A stretch of DNA of 28,419 bases from a virus. The notes under the pieces were generated by a model. It was given only the letters and a program-made list of their open reading frames with translations, was not told where the DNA came from and made no database searches. The position numbers were made by a program, and so were the translations under genes. Position 1 is the first letter of the stretch; every line of letters begins with the position of its first letter. The stretch spans positions 1 to 28,419 of IMG/VR virus record IMGVR_UViG_3300042691_006088; one strand, written 5' to 3'. Below, in pieces: positions 13,810-21,042 of this stretch.

Positions 13810-15123
13810 ATGACACGAGTTATTGTAGCAGAAACTAAACATGATTGTGAAAATCTTATGGGTATGTTTCTTGATGAATCAAATTATGATATTCTAATCG
13901 AGGAAGATACTGATTGCTATTTGCCAGTTGGTTATGGTGAAGCGCCAAACGAACAGAAGATCGCTTTCAAATTCCGTAAGAACTTCTTTACTAAAGAAGA
14001 ACAAGACGCAGCATATCATGGACTAAGAGAAGCTGCTCAACGAACAGAGAATCGTGGCTTGGCTTCAGGTATTAAAGCTGGAACACAAGTTAATGGTGAA
14101 GGACGTGAGTGGGTTACTAACTATCAGGAAGAAATGATTAATGCGCTTCTTGATGGTCGCAAGGCATCTCTATTTTCTGGAGACCCAATTGAAAATGTTC
14201 GTTCAAAATATCCAACAGCAGAGTCACGTTTAAAGGCACTTGGCTCTGGCAAAAACAATGTTTGGGTTATCTCACGTTTCCGTGGTAAATTTAATTTTGA
14301 TGAGTGGGTTGATTCCATCAAAACTATGACGCCAGAAGAACGTGCTAAGTCATGTGAAGAAACCATGAAGATGATTAGCGAAACATCTTATGGCAATCCA
14401 GTTGATTCTGGTATCGCTGGTTGGTTTGATCGCTATCCACGTATCCCTTATGGTCGTGCTACAACTTATACAAGAGACAACTTTGATAAGTTTAAAATGG
14501 CATACCCATTCTTACAGCACTTGGCTAAAGGTTTTGCTGAGTTGTTGCCTTGGAGATATGGTAATCAAATGGCAGCAGCTAAGAAAATTGATTCTAGATT
14601 CCTTATCCCAGAAACACCATTTACAACAGTTACGGTGAACAAAACATTCCGTACTGCTGCTCATCGTGATGCTGGTGATTTGGATTCTGGTCTCTCAAAT
14701 CTGTTGACATTATCTAACGATGGTCGTTACTCAGGTGGGTATTTGATTTTCCCTGAGATCCGTATGGCTGTTAACGTGCGTCCAGGTGACTTGTTGTTGG
14801 TTAATAACCACGAAATCATCCATGGCAATACACCTATTGTTTGCGAAGAAGGTTCAGAGCGTGTAAGTTTGGTTGTATACTTCCGTGAAAAAATGCTAGA
14901 ACTTGGTAGCAAAGAATATGAAGATTTTCGTTTTGAATACGTTGAGCAACGTCGCTTGAATACTGAGCATCGCTTGTATAAGAAATTGTGGAATGGTGTT
15001 TCTCCAGGAATGTGGGAAGAGGAAGAATGGTATGACTTCTTGCGTGAGAAAGGTGGGGAACATATGCTTCACACTTATCATCCAAAGGCAAGTGCTGGTT
15101 CTCTCGCAGACTTTTTAGGATAA
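13810..15123 (+). CDS. TET/JBP-family 2-oxoglutarate/Fe(II) dioxygenase (DNA base hydroxylase)
   Basis: This is a 437-aa protein. Residues 271-351 carry the TET/JBP-type double-stranded beta-helix core: FTTVTVNKTFRTAAHRDAGD (metal ligands H285, D287), GRYSGGYLIFPEIRMAVNVR, then PGDLLLVNNHEIIHGNTPI (second histidine, probably H338), and R351 in ERVSLVVYF for 2-oxoglutarate. This family oxidises the methyl group of thymine (JBP) or 5-methylcytosine (TET) in DNA. No methyltransferase is seen nearby, which favours thymine or leaves the substrate open. Residues 1-260 have no recognised domain. The tail SLADFLG resembles clamp-binding peptides. A glycosyltransferase follows 6 bases later. Confidence 0.82.
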   Translation: MTRVIVAETKHDCENLMGMFLDESNYDILIEEDTDCYLPVGYGEAPNEQKIAFKFRKNFFTKEEQDAAYHGLREAAQRTENRGLASGIKAGTQVNGEGREWVTNYQEEMINALLDGRKASLFSGDPIENVRSKYPTAESRLKALGSGKNNVWVISRFRGKFNFDEWVDSIKTMTPEERAKSCEETMKMISETSYGNPVDSGIAGWFDRYPRIPYGRATTYTRDNFDKFKMAYPFLQHLAKGFAELLPWRYGNQMAAAKKIDSRFLIPETPFTTVTVNKTFRTAAHRDAGDLDSGLSNLLTLSNDGRYSGGYLIFPEIRMAVNVRPGDLLLVNNHEIIHGNTPIVCEEGSERVSLVVYFREKMLELGSKEYEDFRFEYVEQRRLNTEHRLYKKLWNGVSPGMWEEEEWYDFLREKGGEHMLHTYHPKASAGSLADFLG

Positions 15124-15129
15124 CATAAT

Positions 15130-16137
15130 ATGTCATTACATGAGTTTCTAGGTGAAGAAAAGTTACTAGAGTGGTTCTACTCAGCCAACTCTAGTAACAC
15201 AGGAAAGAAGATTGGCTATCGCAGGGTATCAGGTAAGATTGGTTTAACTAACCAAGAGAATGGTATTCGTGGTGCATGGGTAGAGAAACGTGTAGCATTT
15301 TTTAAGAACGTACTTGGCGCAGGTATGCGTATCATCCCTTTATCAGAACCAACTGAAGCAACAGCCAACGATGGCTTTGAATCTTTTGATACTTACCAAG
15401 AGTGTGATACACTTGTGCTTGAGTTTGGTGGTACTAACCTACAGTTCTATCAGAAGTATTGGGATAAAACTGTCGAGATGATCAAAGCGCACAAAGGTAA
15501 TATTGTATTTCTTAACGATGATCCAGACCTACCATTCCTTTGGGAGTTATTGCCTGATGAAGATTGGTCACGTTGGACTATCGCAGCTAATGCTGCAGTG
15601 CCATCTGAAGTTGCTACCATCCTAAAGTGTCCCGAAGGTTCAACTACTATTGACTTACCGATGGCATCAGGTATGGACTTCGCAAACTTTCATGCTGGTT
15701 CAATCGAGAAGGTAGTTTATATCGGTCGCCCAAATGGTCGCACTAAACACTTCAAAGAATATACAAAGTCATCATATCTTGAAGTAGCAGGTAAGGAAAC
15801 TGAATGGTCAGACTACGTTGGTTTGAATATCGTTGAGAATCCACAGCAAAGAGATAGACGTGCTTTCTATCAGAAGTATCATGGCTGTCTTGCTGTTTAT
15901 GACGACAAGCATAAGCGTTCAGGCTGGCGTACTGGTCGTGCTTACCATGCTGTCTATGCTGGCATTCCTGTCTGTGCGCCACAAGGTAACAACGGATTGG
16001 TTTGGTGTTTTCCTGCTGATAATGCGGAAGCGATCGAGAAGTTTGCTTCTCTCTCAGTTGAGAAACGTGAGAAGATTTGGCTGGCGCAGAAACAGTATAT
16101 TTTAAATACAGACAAGATAGATCTAAGTTTCCTATGA
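15130..16137 (+). CDS. GT-B-like glycosyltransferase, probably acting on hydroxylated DNA bases
   Basis: In this 335-aa protein the C-terminal half carries a GT-B donor-binding pattern: a strand KVVYIGRPNGRTKHF, a predicted strand GCLAVYDDKHKRSG, then WRTGRAYHAVYAGIPVCAP at about 266-284. That last segment is like the R-x(5-8)-A-G-P-V region of family B glycosyltransferases. The N-terminal half is Rossmann-like (CDTLVLEFGG, GNIVFLNDDPDLPF). It directly follows the TET/JBP-like hydroxylase, the known pairing for base-J-type and phage hypermodification, so the expected acceptor is a hydroxymethyl base; the sugar donor is unknown. The N-terminus, MSLHEFLGEE, resembles the clamp-binding motif. 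It overlaps the following HAD gene (ATGA). Confidence 0.7.
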   Translation: MSLHEFLGEEKLLEWFYSANSSNTGKKIGYRRVSGKIGLTNQENGIRGAWVEKRVAFFKNVLGAGMRIIPLSEPTEATANDGFESFDTYQECDTLVLEFGGTNLQFYQKYWDKTVEMIKAHKGNIVFLNDDPDLPFLWELLPDEDWSRWTIAANAAVPSEVATILKCPEGSTTIDLPMASGMDFANFHAGSIEKVVYIGRPNGRTKHFKEYTKSSYLEVAGKETEWSDYVGLNIVENPQQRDRRAFYQKYHGCLAVYDDKHKRSGWRTGRAYHAVYAGIPVCAPQGNNGLVWCFPADNAEAIEKFASLSVEKREKIWLAQKQYILNTDKIDLSFL

Positions 16138-16586
16138 TAGTATCTTATGATATTGACGGTGTTCTCGCTGCTCAACCACCTGCTAACGAAACAAAGTGGG
16201 GTAGGATGAATGGCGAGCAACGTCGTGCACGTAAAGATTTTCTTTATGAATGGTATGCGTCTGCGGAACGTCTTATTGAACCAGTAGAGGAAACCTTCCA
16301 TGCCATCTCAGCTAGGAAGGCTGAATCAAAAATCCACCATATCACAAAAGAATGGCTGGATAAAAACTATACTGGACGTGTCCTAAGTTTCCACTTACTT
16401 ACGGATACACGAACTGTAGAAAATGTTGTAAACTACAAGACTTCCAAAGTTTTGGAACTTGGGGTTCAACGACACTATGAGGACAACAAAAAGGTTCTTA
16501 GAGGAATGAGGAAGAAACTACCACCAGAAGTAGAGTTGTATTTCTGGGAGAAGGGTATGGAGGCTCCAGTCCTTTTTACATTGTAA
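16134..16586 (+). CDS. HAD-superfamily phosphatase-like protein
   Basis: This 150-aa protein begins MIVSYDIDGVLAAQPP, the HAD motif I with nucleophile D6 and acid/base D8. A motif II-like segment follows (VLSFHLLTDTRT), a lysine-containing helix (NYKTSKVLELG) and a motif IV-like acidic segment (QRHYEDNKKV). It may dephosphorylate a nucleotide or sugar phosphate. The ATG overlaps the glycosyltransferase stop, so it probably belongs to the modification operon, possibly to make or recycle the sugar donor. A longer frame starting inside the glycosyltransferase is not supported. The stop lies in the left arm of a long inverted repeat. Confidence 0.68.
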   Translation: MIVSYDIDGVLAAQPPANETKWGRMNGEQRRARKDFLYEWYASAERLIEPVEETFHAISARKAESKIHHITKEWLDKNYTGRVLSFHLLTDTRTVENVVNYKTSKVLELGVQRHYEDNKKVLRGMRKKLPPEVELYFWEKGMEAPVLFTL

Positions 16587-16648
16587 AATTATGCTAAACC
16601 CTAAATATGTGGTGGACTCTAACTTTGCCACGGGGAGTATAATTTTAC
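16583..16648 (+). promoter_or_regulatory. RBS-sequestering hairpin with an internal late-promoter-like element
   Basis: A perfect 10-bp inverted repeat, GTAAAATTAT (16583-16592) and ATAATTTTAC (16639-16648), encloses nested pairings: CCC (16599-16601) with GGG in 16632-16635, and GTGG (16609-16612) with CCAC (16628-16631). The right side includes GGGGAG (16632-16637), the only Shine-Dalgarno sequence for the gene at 16650. A late-promoter-like CCTAAATA (16600-16607) lies between the arms, so a late transcript would start near 16614, lack the left arm and expose the ribosome site. Confidence 0.55.
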
Positions 16649-16649
16649 C

Positions 16650-17369
16650 ATGCGCTTCCTCAAAGAACTCAACTTCGATTGGATGGAGATGCTCAATTTT
16701 TATGAGCGTCCATTTAGAGCCAAACTCATTCCTGCAAAAGTGTGGGTAGACCTAGACAAGTATCGCAACGATAAACGAGGTCTAACAAACTACTTCAAAA
16801 AATGGCGCACTAAAATAGATTGGCGACCAGAACTTTCAAAAGCCAAAGTGTATGAGAACTACATGGCTGTCGGTGGTGAATATGATGCGGAGTTTAGACA
16901 ATGTACTCTGATAATCCACGGCAAGAAAGACTACAACAAATTTCAATTTACCGATGACGCATGGGAATCTTTCAAGTATAGATTGATCCAGACACAGATG
17001 CATGAGTTGATACACTTCATGCAATATGATAGACGTGGCGATGAATGGTCTGGGTATGTTGTCCCATACAAGAAAGCCAAGACATCAAAAAAAACTGAAG
17101 AGAGAAAATACCTTTCTGAGTTTGATGAGATTCAAGCGTATGCTCATTGCGTTTATCTCGACTTTAAAATAAAACGACCCAACATCACTATCAGCGAACT
17201 GCTGACACGTTGTAAGAAGAAACGTGATTCTAAAACCCTCCACTACATCCTCAGAACATTTGACTATGACTTCCGCAACAACGAAGCCATACCAAAGATA
17301 ATTCAGCAGGTTTCTAAGTGGGATCGAAAGTACGAACGAAAACTTCGTGCATGTAAACGACCTAAATAA
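16650..17369 (+). CDS. Zincin-like (HExxH) putative metallopeptidase
   Basis: This 239-aa basic protein contains a zinc-protease-type helix QMHELIHFMQYDRR, with H118-E119 and H122. A downstream acidic helix, YLSEFDEIQAYAHCVYLD, could supply the third ligand (E157 or E160). The HELIH...E layout is that of zincin metallopeptidases; the rest, with many Lys and Arg, is not recognised. Similar HExxH proteins occur in T4-like phages with unknown targets. The ATG follows a stem that can hide its ribosome site, and a late-promoter-like element lies upstream, so late expression is likely. The stop codon lies within the next late-promoter-like element. Confidence 0.6.
   Translation: MRFLKELNFDWMEMLNFYERPFRAKLIPAKVWVDLDKYRNDKRGLTNYFKKWRTKIDWRPELSKAKVYENYMAVGGEYDAEFRQCTLIIHGKKDYNKFQFTDDAWESFKYRLIQTQMHELIHFMQYDRRGDEWSGYVVPYKKAKTSKKTEERKYLSEFDEIQAYAHCVYLDFKIKRPNITISELLTRCKKKRDSKTLHYILRTFDYDFRNNEAIPKIIQQVSKWDRKYERKLRACKRPK
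17361..17368 (+). promoter_or_regulatory. Late-promoter-like element CCTAAATA
   Basis: CCTAAATA shares the TAAATA core of the T4 late promoter and is identical to the element at 16600. It lies 35 bases before the ATG of the next gene, and a start near 17375 would leave AAGGAGA in the leader. Confidence 0.4.
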
Positions 17370-17402
17370 CTTACAGGTATCCATTATTCAAAGGAGATTA
17401 AA

Positions 17403-17720
17403 ATGAGTATCTTAGTTGATGCAACATTAGAGTATCTAAAAAACAAACCATCACTGAAAGAAACAGTTGATGTTGGCGACAGCGATGAAGCAAGCGCAGC
17501 GCATGTAAAGCACACTAAATCAAATCCACCAACGCATGAGTGGAAAGATGACAATGGTGGTCACCATAAGGTTTGGCACCATACATCACCGAAGGGTGTG
17601 AAAACTACACTATTGCACAGCTCACACGCAGGTGGCAGTAGTGCTCCAGTTATGAAACTTGCTGGGCGTGCTCACCATAGTCCAGAAGATATTAAGAAGT
17701 CGATGAAAGATTACGATTAA
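17403..17720 (+). CDS. Hypothetical His-rich protein
   Basis: This 105-aa protein has a full AAGGAGA sequence 5 bases before its ATG, predicting strong translation. An N-terminal helix (SILVDATLEYLKNKPSLKET) ends in LKE, which could be a gp21-type cleavage site. A small domain follows, rich in His and Gly (PPTHEWKDDNGGHHKVWHHT, then TTLLHSSHAGG). The many histidines could bind metal. I do not recognise the family. It lies 5 bases before a long late gene and is probably co-transcribed with it. Confidence 0.7.
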   Translation: MSILVDATLEYLKNKPSLKETVDVGDSDEASAAHVKHTKSNPPTHEWKDDNGGHHKVWHHTSPKGVKTTLLHSSHAGGSSAPVMKLAGRAHHSPEDIKKSMKDYD

Positions 17721-17725
17721 TCTAA

Positions 17726-19129
17726 ATGGCAAAGTTATATTTTCAGGGTAAGGCAGGATTTAATATGCTGGTGGATAAGAAGCCAGCATTGAAAGTCATC
17801 ATTCCTAAATTAAAAGATTTTGCTGCTGTTACCTTTCTTGAAACAGATGATGGAAAAATAACAGGTGGGGTTCCAATGCTAAAAATTGTTGACCCCAAAA
17901 GTTTTATCGCTGCTATCTCTGAGATCAGCACAATCAAAACTGCTAAGGTAACTGATCAAAAAGACAATAAGTTTTTAATTACAGTTGGCGCAGATAAAGT
18001 AAACATCTATAAATCTGGTGGTGGTTACAAGAATGTTATAGATCAGGAAGGTAATGCGCTTTCTTCTAAAACACCTACAACTGCTCAACAAGAAGATGGA
18101 ACTAGATTCTGTCTGGAGTATATCGCTAACAATGGCAAAATGCCAACCAAAGATTTAATCAATAAGACAGTTAAGTTTGATTTTGATAAAACATGGCATG
18201 AGTCCTTTGAGAAAACTATCAATGCTATTCTAACTGTTATACCAAAGTCTAGCATGAAAAGTTATGAATTCTATCGTGACAGTAATGCAAAGAAACCTGC
18301 TTTCCTGAATCAGATAACTGATCCAAAAGTTCTTCCTGATAGTAAAGATAACTGGAACCCATCAGACATATGGGCAGTTAAGAAAACAAGCATATCAAAG
18401 TTAGGAACAACTGTTGATGCGCTTTATAAAAAACTTCTCGCTGAGAGTGCTGGTATCGATGACCTAAACAAATTTGTTGAAGATAAATTTATTTCTAAAG
18501 AAATTATTGGTATCTCTCTGAAAAAGGTTGCTGGTCCAAAGGCTACAATTTCTAAGATTGAGACTGATGCAAAATACATTAAGAACATCAATTATACCAA
18601 ACCATGGAAAAAGTTCGAGTATAAAGTTTCTAATTCTTATTTCGATTTACTTCCTCAGTTTAAAGTATTTAAAGATGATGTAAATTATAGGTTCAGATTT
18701 AGACCACGTGGTAAATCTAATGAACTTAATACATATGGCGAAGGACAACCAGAGACAGCAAAAGTTTGGGATGGCGCTATTTCTAGAGACATGTTAAACA
18801 CTCAATTCCCAGGAATGATTACTGTAACTGATGATATGAAGAAAGTGTCAAAGGTAGCAGGAACTGTTGCTGTTCAAATTAAGGCTATGGGTAATCAAAA
18901 GTTCTATGAGAAATTTGCTGCCTACGTAGCTAAGGATCAATTCAAAATGGTTAAGGTTTCTGGCATGACTGATGTGATGTCAGAATATGAAGTCAAACGA
19001 GCAGTGGTTCTTTTGTATTATATTTACGCATTAGAAACAGCGTCAAACCCTGCAGCGATATACAAAAAAATGTATCTGGCAGCGAAGAAAATGAATGCCT
19101 TTTCCTCTGTCCACTACAAGGTTAGTTAA
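17726..19129 (+). CDS. Hypothetical protein, probably virion-related
   Basis: This 467-aa soluble, lysine-rich protein has no recognised domain. Visible segments are an N-terminal alpha/beta region (AKLYFQGKAGFNMLVDKKPA, then LKDFAAVTFLE), a central region with basic strands (VNYRFRFRPRGKSNEL) and a C-terminal helical region (KRAVVLLYYIYALETASNPA). There is no signal peptide or membrane segment. The Shine-Dalgarno sequence is weak; it is the second gene of a unit with 17403. Its position at the start of the late/structural block suggests a virion or assembly role, but this is inference only. Confidence 0.75.
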   Translation: MAKLYFQGKAGFNMLVDKKPALKVIIPKLKDFAAVTFLETDDGKITGGVPMLKIVDPKSFIAAISEISTIKTAKVTDQKDNKFLITVGADKVNIYKSGGGYKNVIDQEGNALSSKTPTTAQQEDGTRFCLEYIANNGKMPTKDLINKTVKFDFDKTWHESFEKTINAILTVIPKSSMKSYEFYRDSNAKKPAFLNQITDPKVLPDSKDNWNPSDIWAVKKTSISKLGTTVDALYKKLLAESAGIDDLNKFVEDKFISKEIIGISLKKVAGPKATISKIETDAKYIKNINYTKPWKKFEYKVSNSYFDLLPQFKVFKDDVNYRFRFRPRGKSNELNTYGEGQPETAKVWDGAISRDMLNTQFPGMITVTDDMKKVSKVAGTVAVQIKAMGNQKFYEKFAAYVAKDQFKMVKVSGMTDVMSEYEVKRAVVLLYYIYALETASNPAAIYKKMYLAAKKMNAFSSVHYKVS

Positions 19130-19140
19130 TAAAATAATAA

Positions 19141-19157
19141 CCCTACAAACCGTAGGG
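19141..19157 (+). terminator. Weak hairpin between transcription units
   Basis: CCCTAC (19141-19146) pairs with GTAGGG (19152-19157) across a 5-nt loop. No T run follows on the + strand, so it may be a weak terminator or an mRNA 3'-end protecting hairpin. Confidence 0.35.
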
Positions 19158-19163
19158 GAATAC

Positions 19164-19192
19164 TTTACAATAATTCAGAATTCAGGTATAAT
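19164..19192 (+). promoter_or_regulatory. Sigma70 promoter for the HAD gene, predicted leaderless
   Basis: TTTACA (19164-19169) and perfect TATAAT (19187-19192) have a 17-bp spacer, and TTCAGG precedes the -10. The usual +1 position, 7 bases after the -10, is 19199, the A of the ATG of the following gene. Confidence 0.72.
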
Positions 19193-19198
19193 AAAGGT

Positions 19199-19813
19199 AT
19201 GAGGTTTAAAGAATATCTACTAAAAGAAGAAGAAAGTCTAGGTCGTCTATCCATATTCGATATTGACGATACCCTCTTCCATACCACTGCCCAGATCGCT
19301 GTTAAAAAAGATGGCGCAGTCCTAAAGAAGCTGACCAACCAAGAGTTTAATAATTACAAACTTGGGGCTGGTGAGTCCTTCGATTTTTCTGAATTCAAAG
19401 ATGCTGCCAAGTTTTATAAAGAATCAAAGCCAATCGCTAAGATGCTAAATACAGCAAGCAAGTTGGTTTCCGCTACAGACAGAAACCCTTTGAACAAAGT
19501 TATCATTGTTACTGCTAGAGCGAACTTTGATAATCGTGACAAATTTCTAGCAACCTTCCGTAAGCATGGTTTCGATATTGACAAGGTTCGTGTTGAACGT
19601 GCTGGTAATATGGAAGACAATAATATCCCTGCTGTTAAGAAGGCGATTATTATTCGTGAGTATTTAAAGACTAAACAATTTTCAAGAGTTGCTCTGTTTG
19701 ATGACAGCATGAGCAACCTAAAAGAATTCCTAAAATTAGGTAGAGAGTTTCCGATGATTAGGTTTAATGCCTACTTCGCTTTACCTGATGGACAAATAAA
19801 GTTGGTGAAATAA
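19199..19813 (+). CDS. HAD-superfamily hydrolase with a capsid-targeting-like N-terminus
   Basis: This 204-aa protein has HAD motif I FDIDDTLFHTT (D21, D23), motif II VIIVTARANFD, a conserved lysine helix (AVKKAIIIREYL) and motif IV VALFDDSMSNLKEF. This fits a polynucleotide- or nucleotide-phosphatase-like HAD. Residues 1-12 (MRFKEYLLKEEE) resemble the T4 capsid-targeting sequence of internal head proteins (MKTYQEFIAEA type) and include LKE, a gp21 cleavage-site pattern. It may therefore be packaged and injected. The ATG is at the predicted transcription start of its promoter. TAATG joins it to the ligase-like gene, which suggests 3'-phosphate removal plus end joining as a paired function; this is inference. 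Confidence 0.78.
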   Translation: MRFKEYLLKEEESLGRLSIFDIDDTLFHTTAQIAVKKDGAVLKKLTNQEFNNYKLGAGESFDFSEFKDAAKFYKESKPIAKMLNTASKLVSATDRNPLNKVIIVTARANFDNRDKFLATFRKHGFDIDKVRVERAGNMEDNNIPAVKKAIIIREYLKTKQFSRVALFDDSMSNLKEFLKLGREFPMIRFNAYFALPDGQIKLVK

Positions 19814-21042
19814 TGTTAAACTTAAAAGAGTATATTAGAGAAGAAAAGAATACCCATATGGAACACGTTGAGGATTTAATCTTCAACGAAGGTGTTCTGG
19901 GTACACGTAAAGCAATTAACTTCCTACAAGACTTGCGTGATATGTTGGCTGGTAATAGCAAGTCAAAAATTACTACTACTGTTAAGTGGGACGGTGCGCC
20001 AGCTGTATTTGCTGGTATTGATCCACGTGATGGCAAATTCTTTGTAGCAAAGAAAGGTGTCTTCAATAAAGAACCAAAGGTTTACAAGACACCAAAAGAA
20101 ATCGATGCGGATACCGAAGGCGACTTGGCAGCTAAACTGAAAGTTGCATTGGCAGAGTTTAAGAAGTTGGGTATTAAGTCTGGTGTTTACCAAGGCGACT
20201 TGATGTTCACTAACGATTTGAAAACAGAAACGATTGATGGTAAGAAGTATGTAACCTTCCATCCTAACACTATTGTATATGCTGTTCCATATGACAGCCC
20301 TCTTGCCACTAAACTACGTGCTGCTAAGATTGGTGTTGTTTGGCATACTACATATGAAGGTAGTTCGTTTGAAACAATGAAGGCTACTTTCGGTAAAGGT
20401 ATTGTTGACAAATTTAACAAGGTTGGTTCAATCTGGATGGATGATGCCAACTACAAAGATGTTTCTGGAACTGCTACCTTTACAGAATCAGAAACTACTG
20501 AAGTAACTTCCCTATTGTCAAAAGCAGGTGTATTGTTCAAGTCTATTAATGCTAATACTCTAAACAGCATTTCTAACAATACCGAGTTGCTTACATTGGT
20601 CAAGACTTTTAATAACTCCAAGGTGCGTGCTGGAGAAACTATCTCTAATCCAAAGAAACACGTTGATGAGTTGTTTGATTATATCCATGGCAAATATCAG
20701 AAAGACATGGATAAGTTGAAGACAGAAAAAGGTAAGGCTGGTGTCAACGAAAAGCGCAAAGCTGTAATGGCTTTCTTTGCAAACAATGACAGGAAGTCTA
20801 TCGAGAGTGTATTTGAGTTGGCTAATGTTTTGACTGAAGCGAAGAAGTTGATTATCGCCAAGATGAATAAAGCTGGATCTATGAAGACTTTCCTAAAGAC
20901 TGCTAATGGATTCAAGACGACTGGCGTAGAAGGGTTTGTTGCTATTGACCACTTGCGTGGTGGTGCCGTAAAGATCGTTGATCGCTTAGAGTTTAGTAAG
21001 GCAAACTTCTCGCCAGAAATTATCAAAGGTTGGCAGCGATGA
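19813..21042 (+). CDS. DUF6267-type protein with ligase/nucleotidyltransferase motifs
   Basis: This 409-aa protein resembles the DUF6267 proteins of marine T4-like phages (NTHMEHVEDLIFNEGVLGTR). Its motifs match the covalent nucleotidyltransferase fold of DNA/RNA ligases: motif I VKWDGAPAVF with K58-W-D-G61, a motif III-like strand SGVYQGDLMFTND, motif IV EGFV (373-376) and motif V AVKIVDR with K387. It may be an ATP-dependent nucleic acid ligase or RNA-end-modifying enzyme. The N-terminus, MLNLKEYIREEKN, is capsid-targeting-like, so packaging in the head is suspected. It overlaps the HAD gene by one base and the next gene by 4. Activity is not proven. Confidence 0.68.
   Translation: MLNLKEYIREEKNTHMEHVEDLIFNEGVLGTRKAINFLQDLRDMLAGNSKSKITTTVKWDGAPAVFAGIDPRDGKFFVAKKGVFNKEPKVYKTPKEIDADTEGDLAAKLKVALAEFKKLGIKSGVYQGDLMFTNDLKTETIDGKKYVTFHPNTIVYAVPYDSPLATKLRAAKIGVVWHTTYEGSSFETMKATFGKGIVDKFNKVGSIWMDDANYKDVSGTATFTESETTEVTSLLSKAGVLFKSINANTLNSISNNTELLTLVKTFNNSKVRAGETISNPKKHVDELFDYIHGKYQKDMDKLKTEKGKAGVNEKRKAVMAFFANNDRKSIESVFELANVLTEAKKLIIAKMNKAGSMKTFLKTANGFKTTGVEGFVAIDHLRGGAVKIVDRLEFSKANFSPEIIKGWQR

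Noticed and set aside
16638-16643. TATAAT directly before the HExxH gene as a sigma70 promoter
   Set aside because: No -35 at acceptable spacing, and the start would fall inside the ribosome site or ATG. The bases are part of the inverted repeat.
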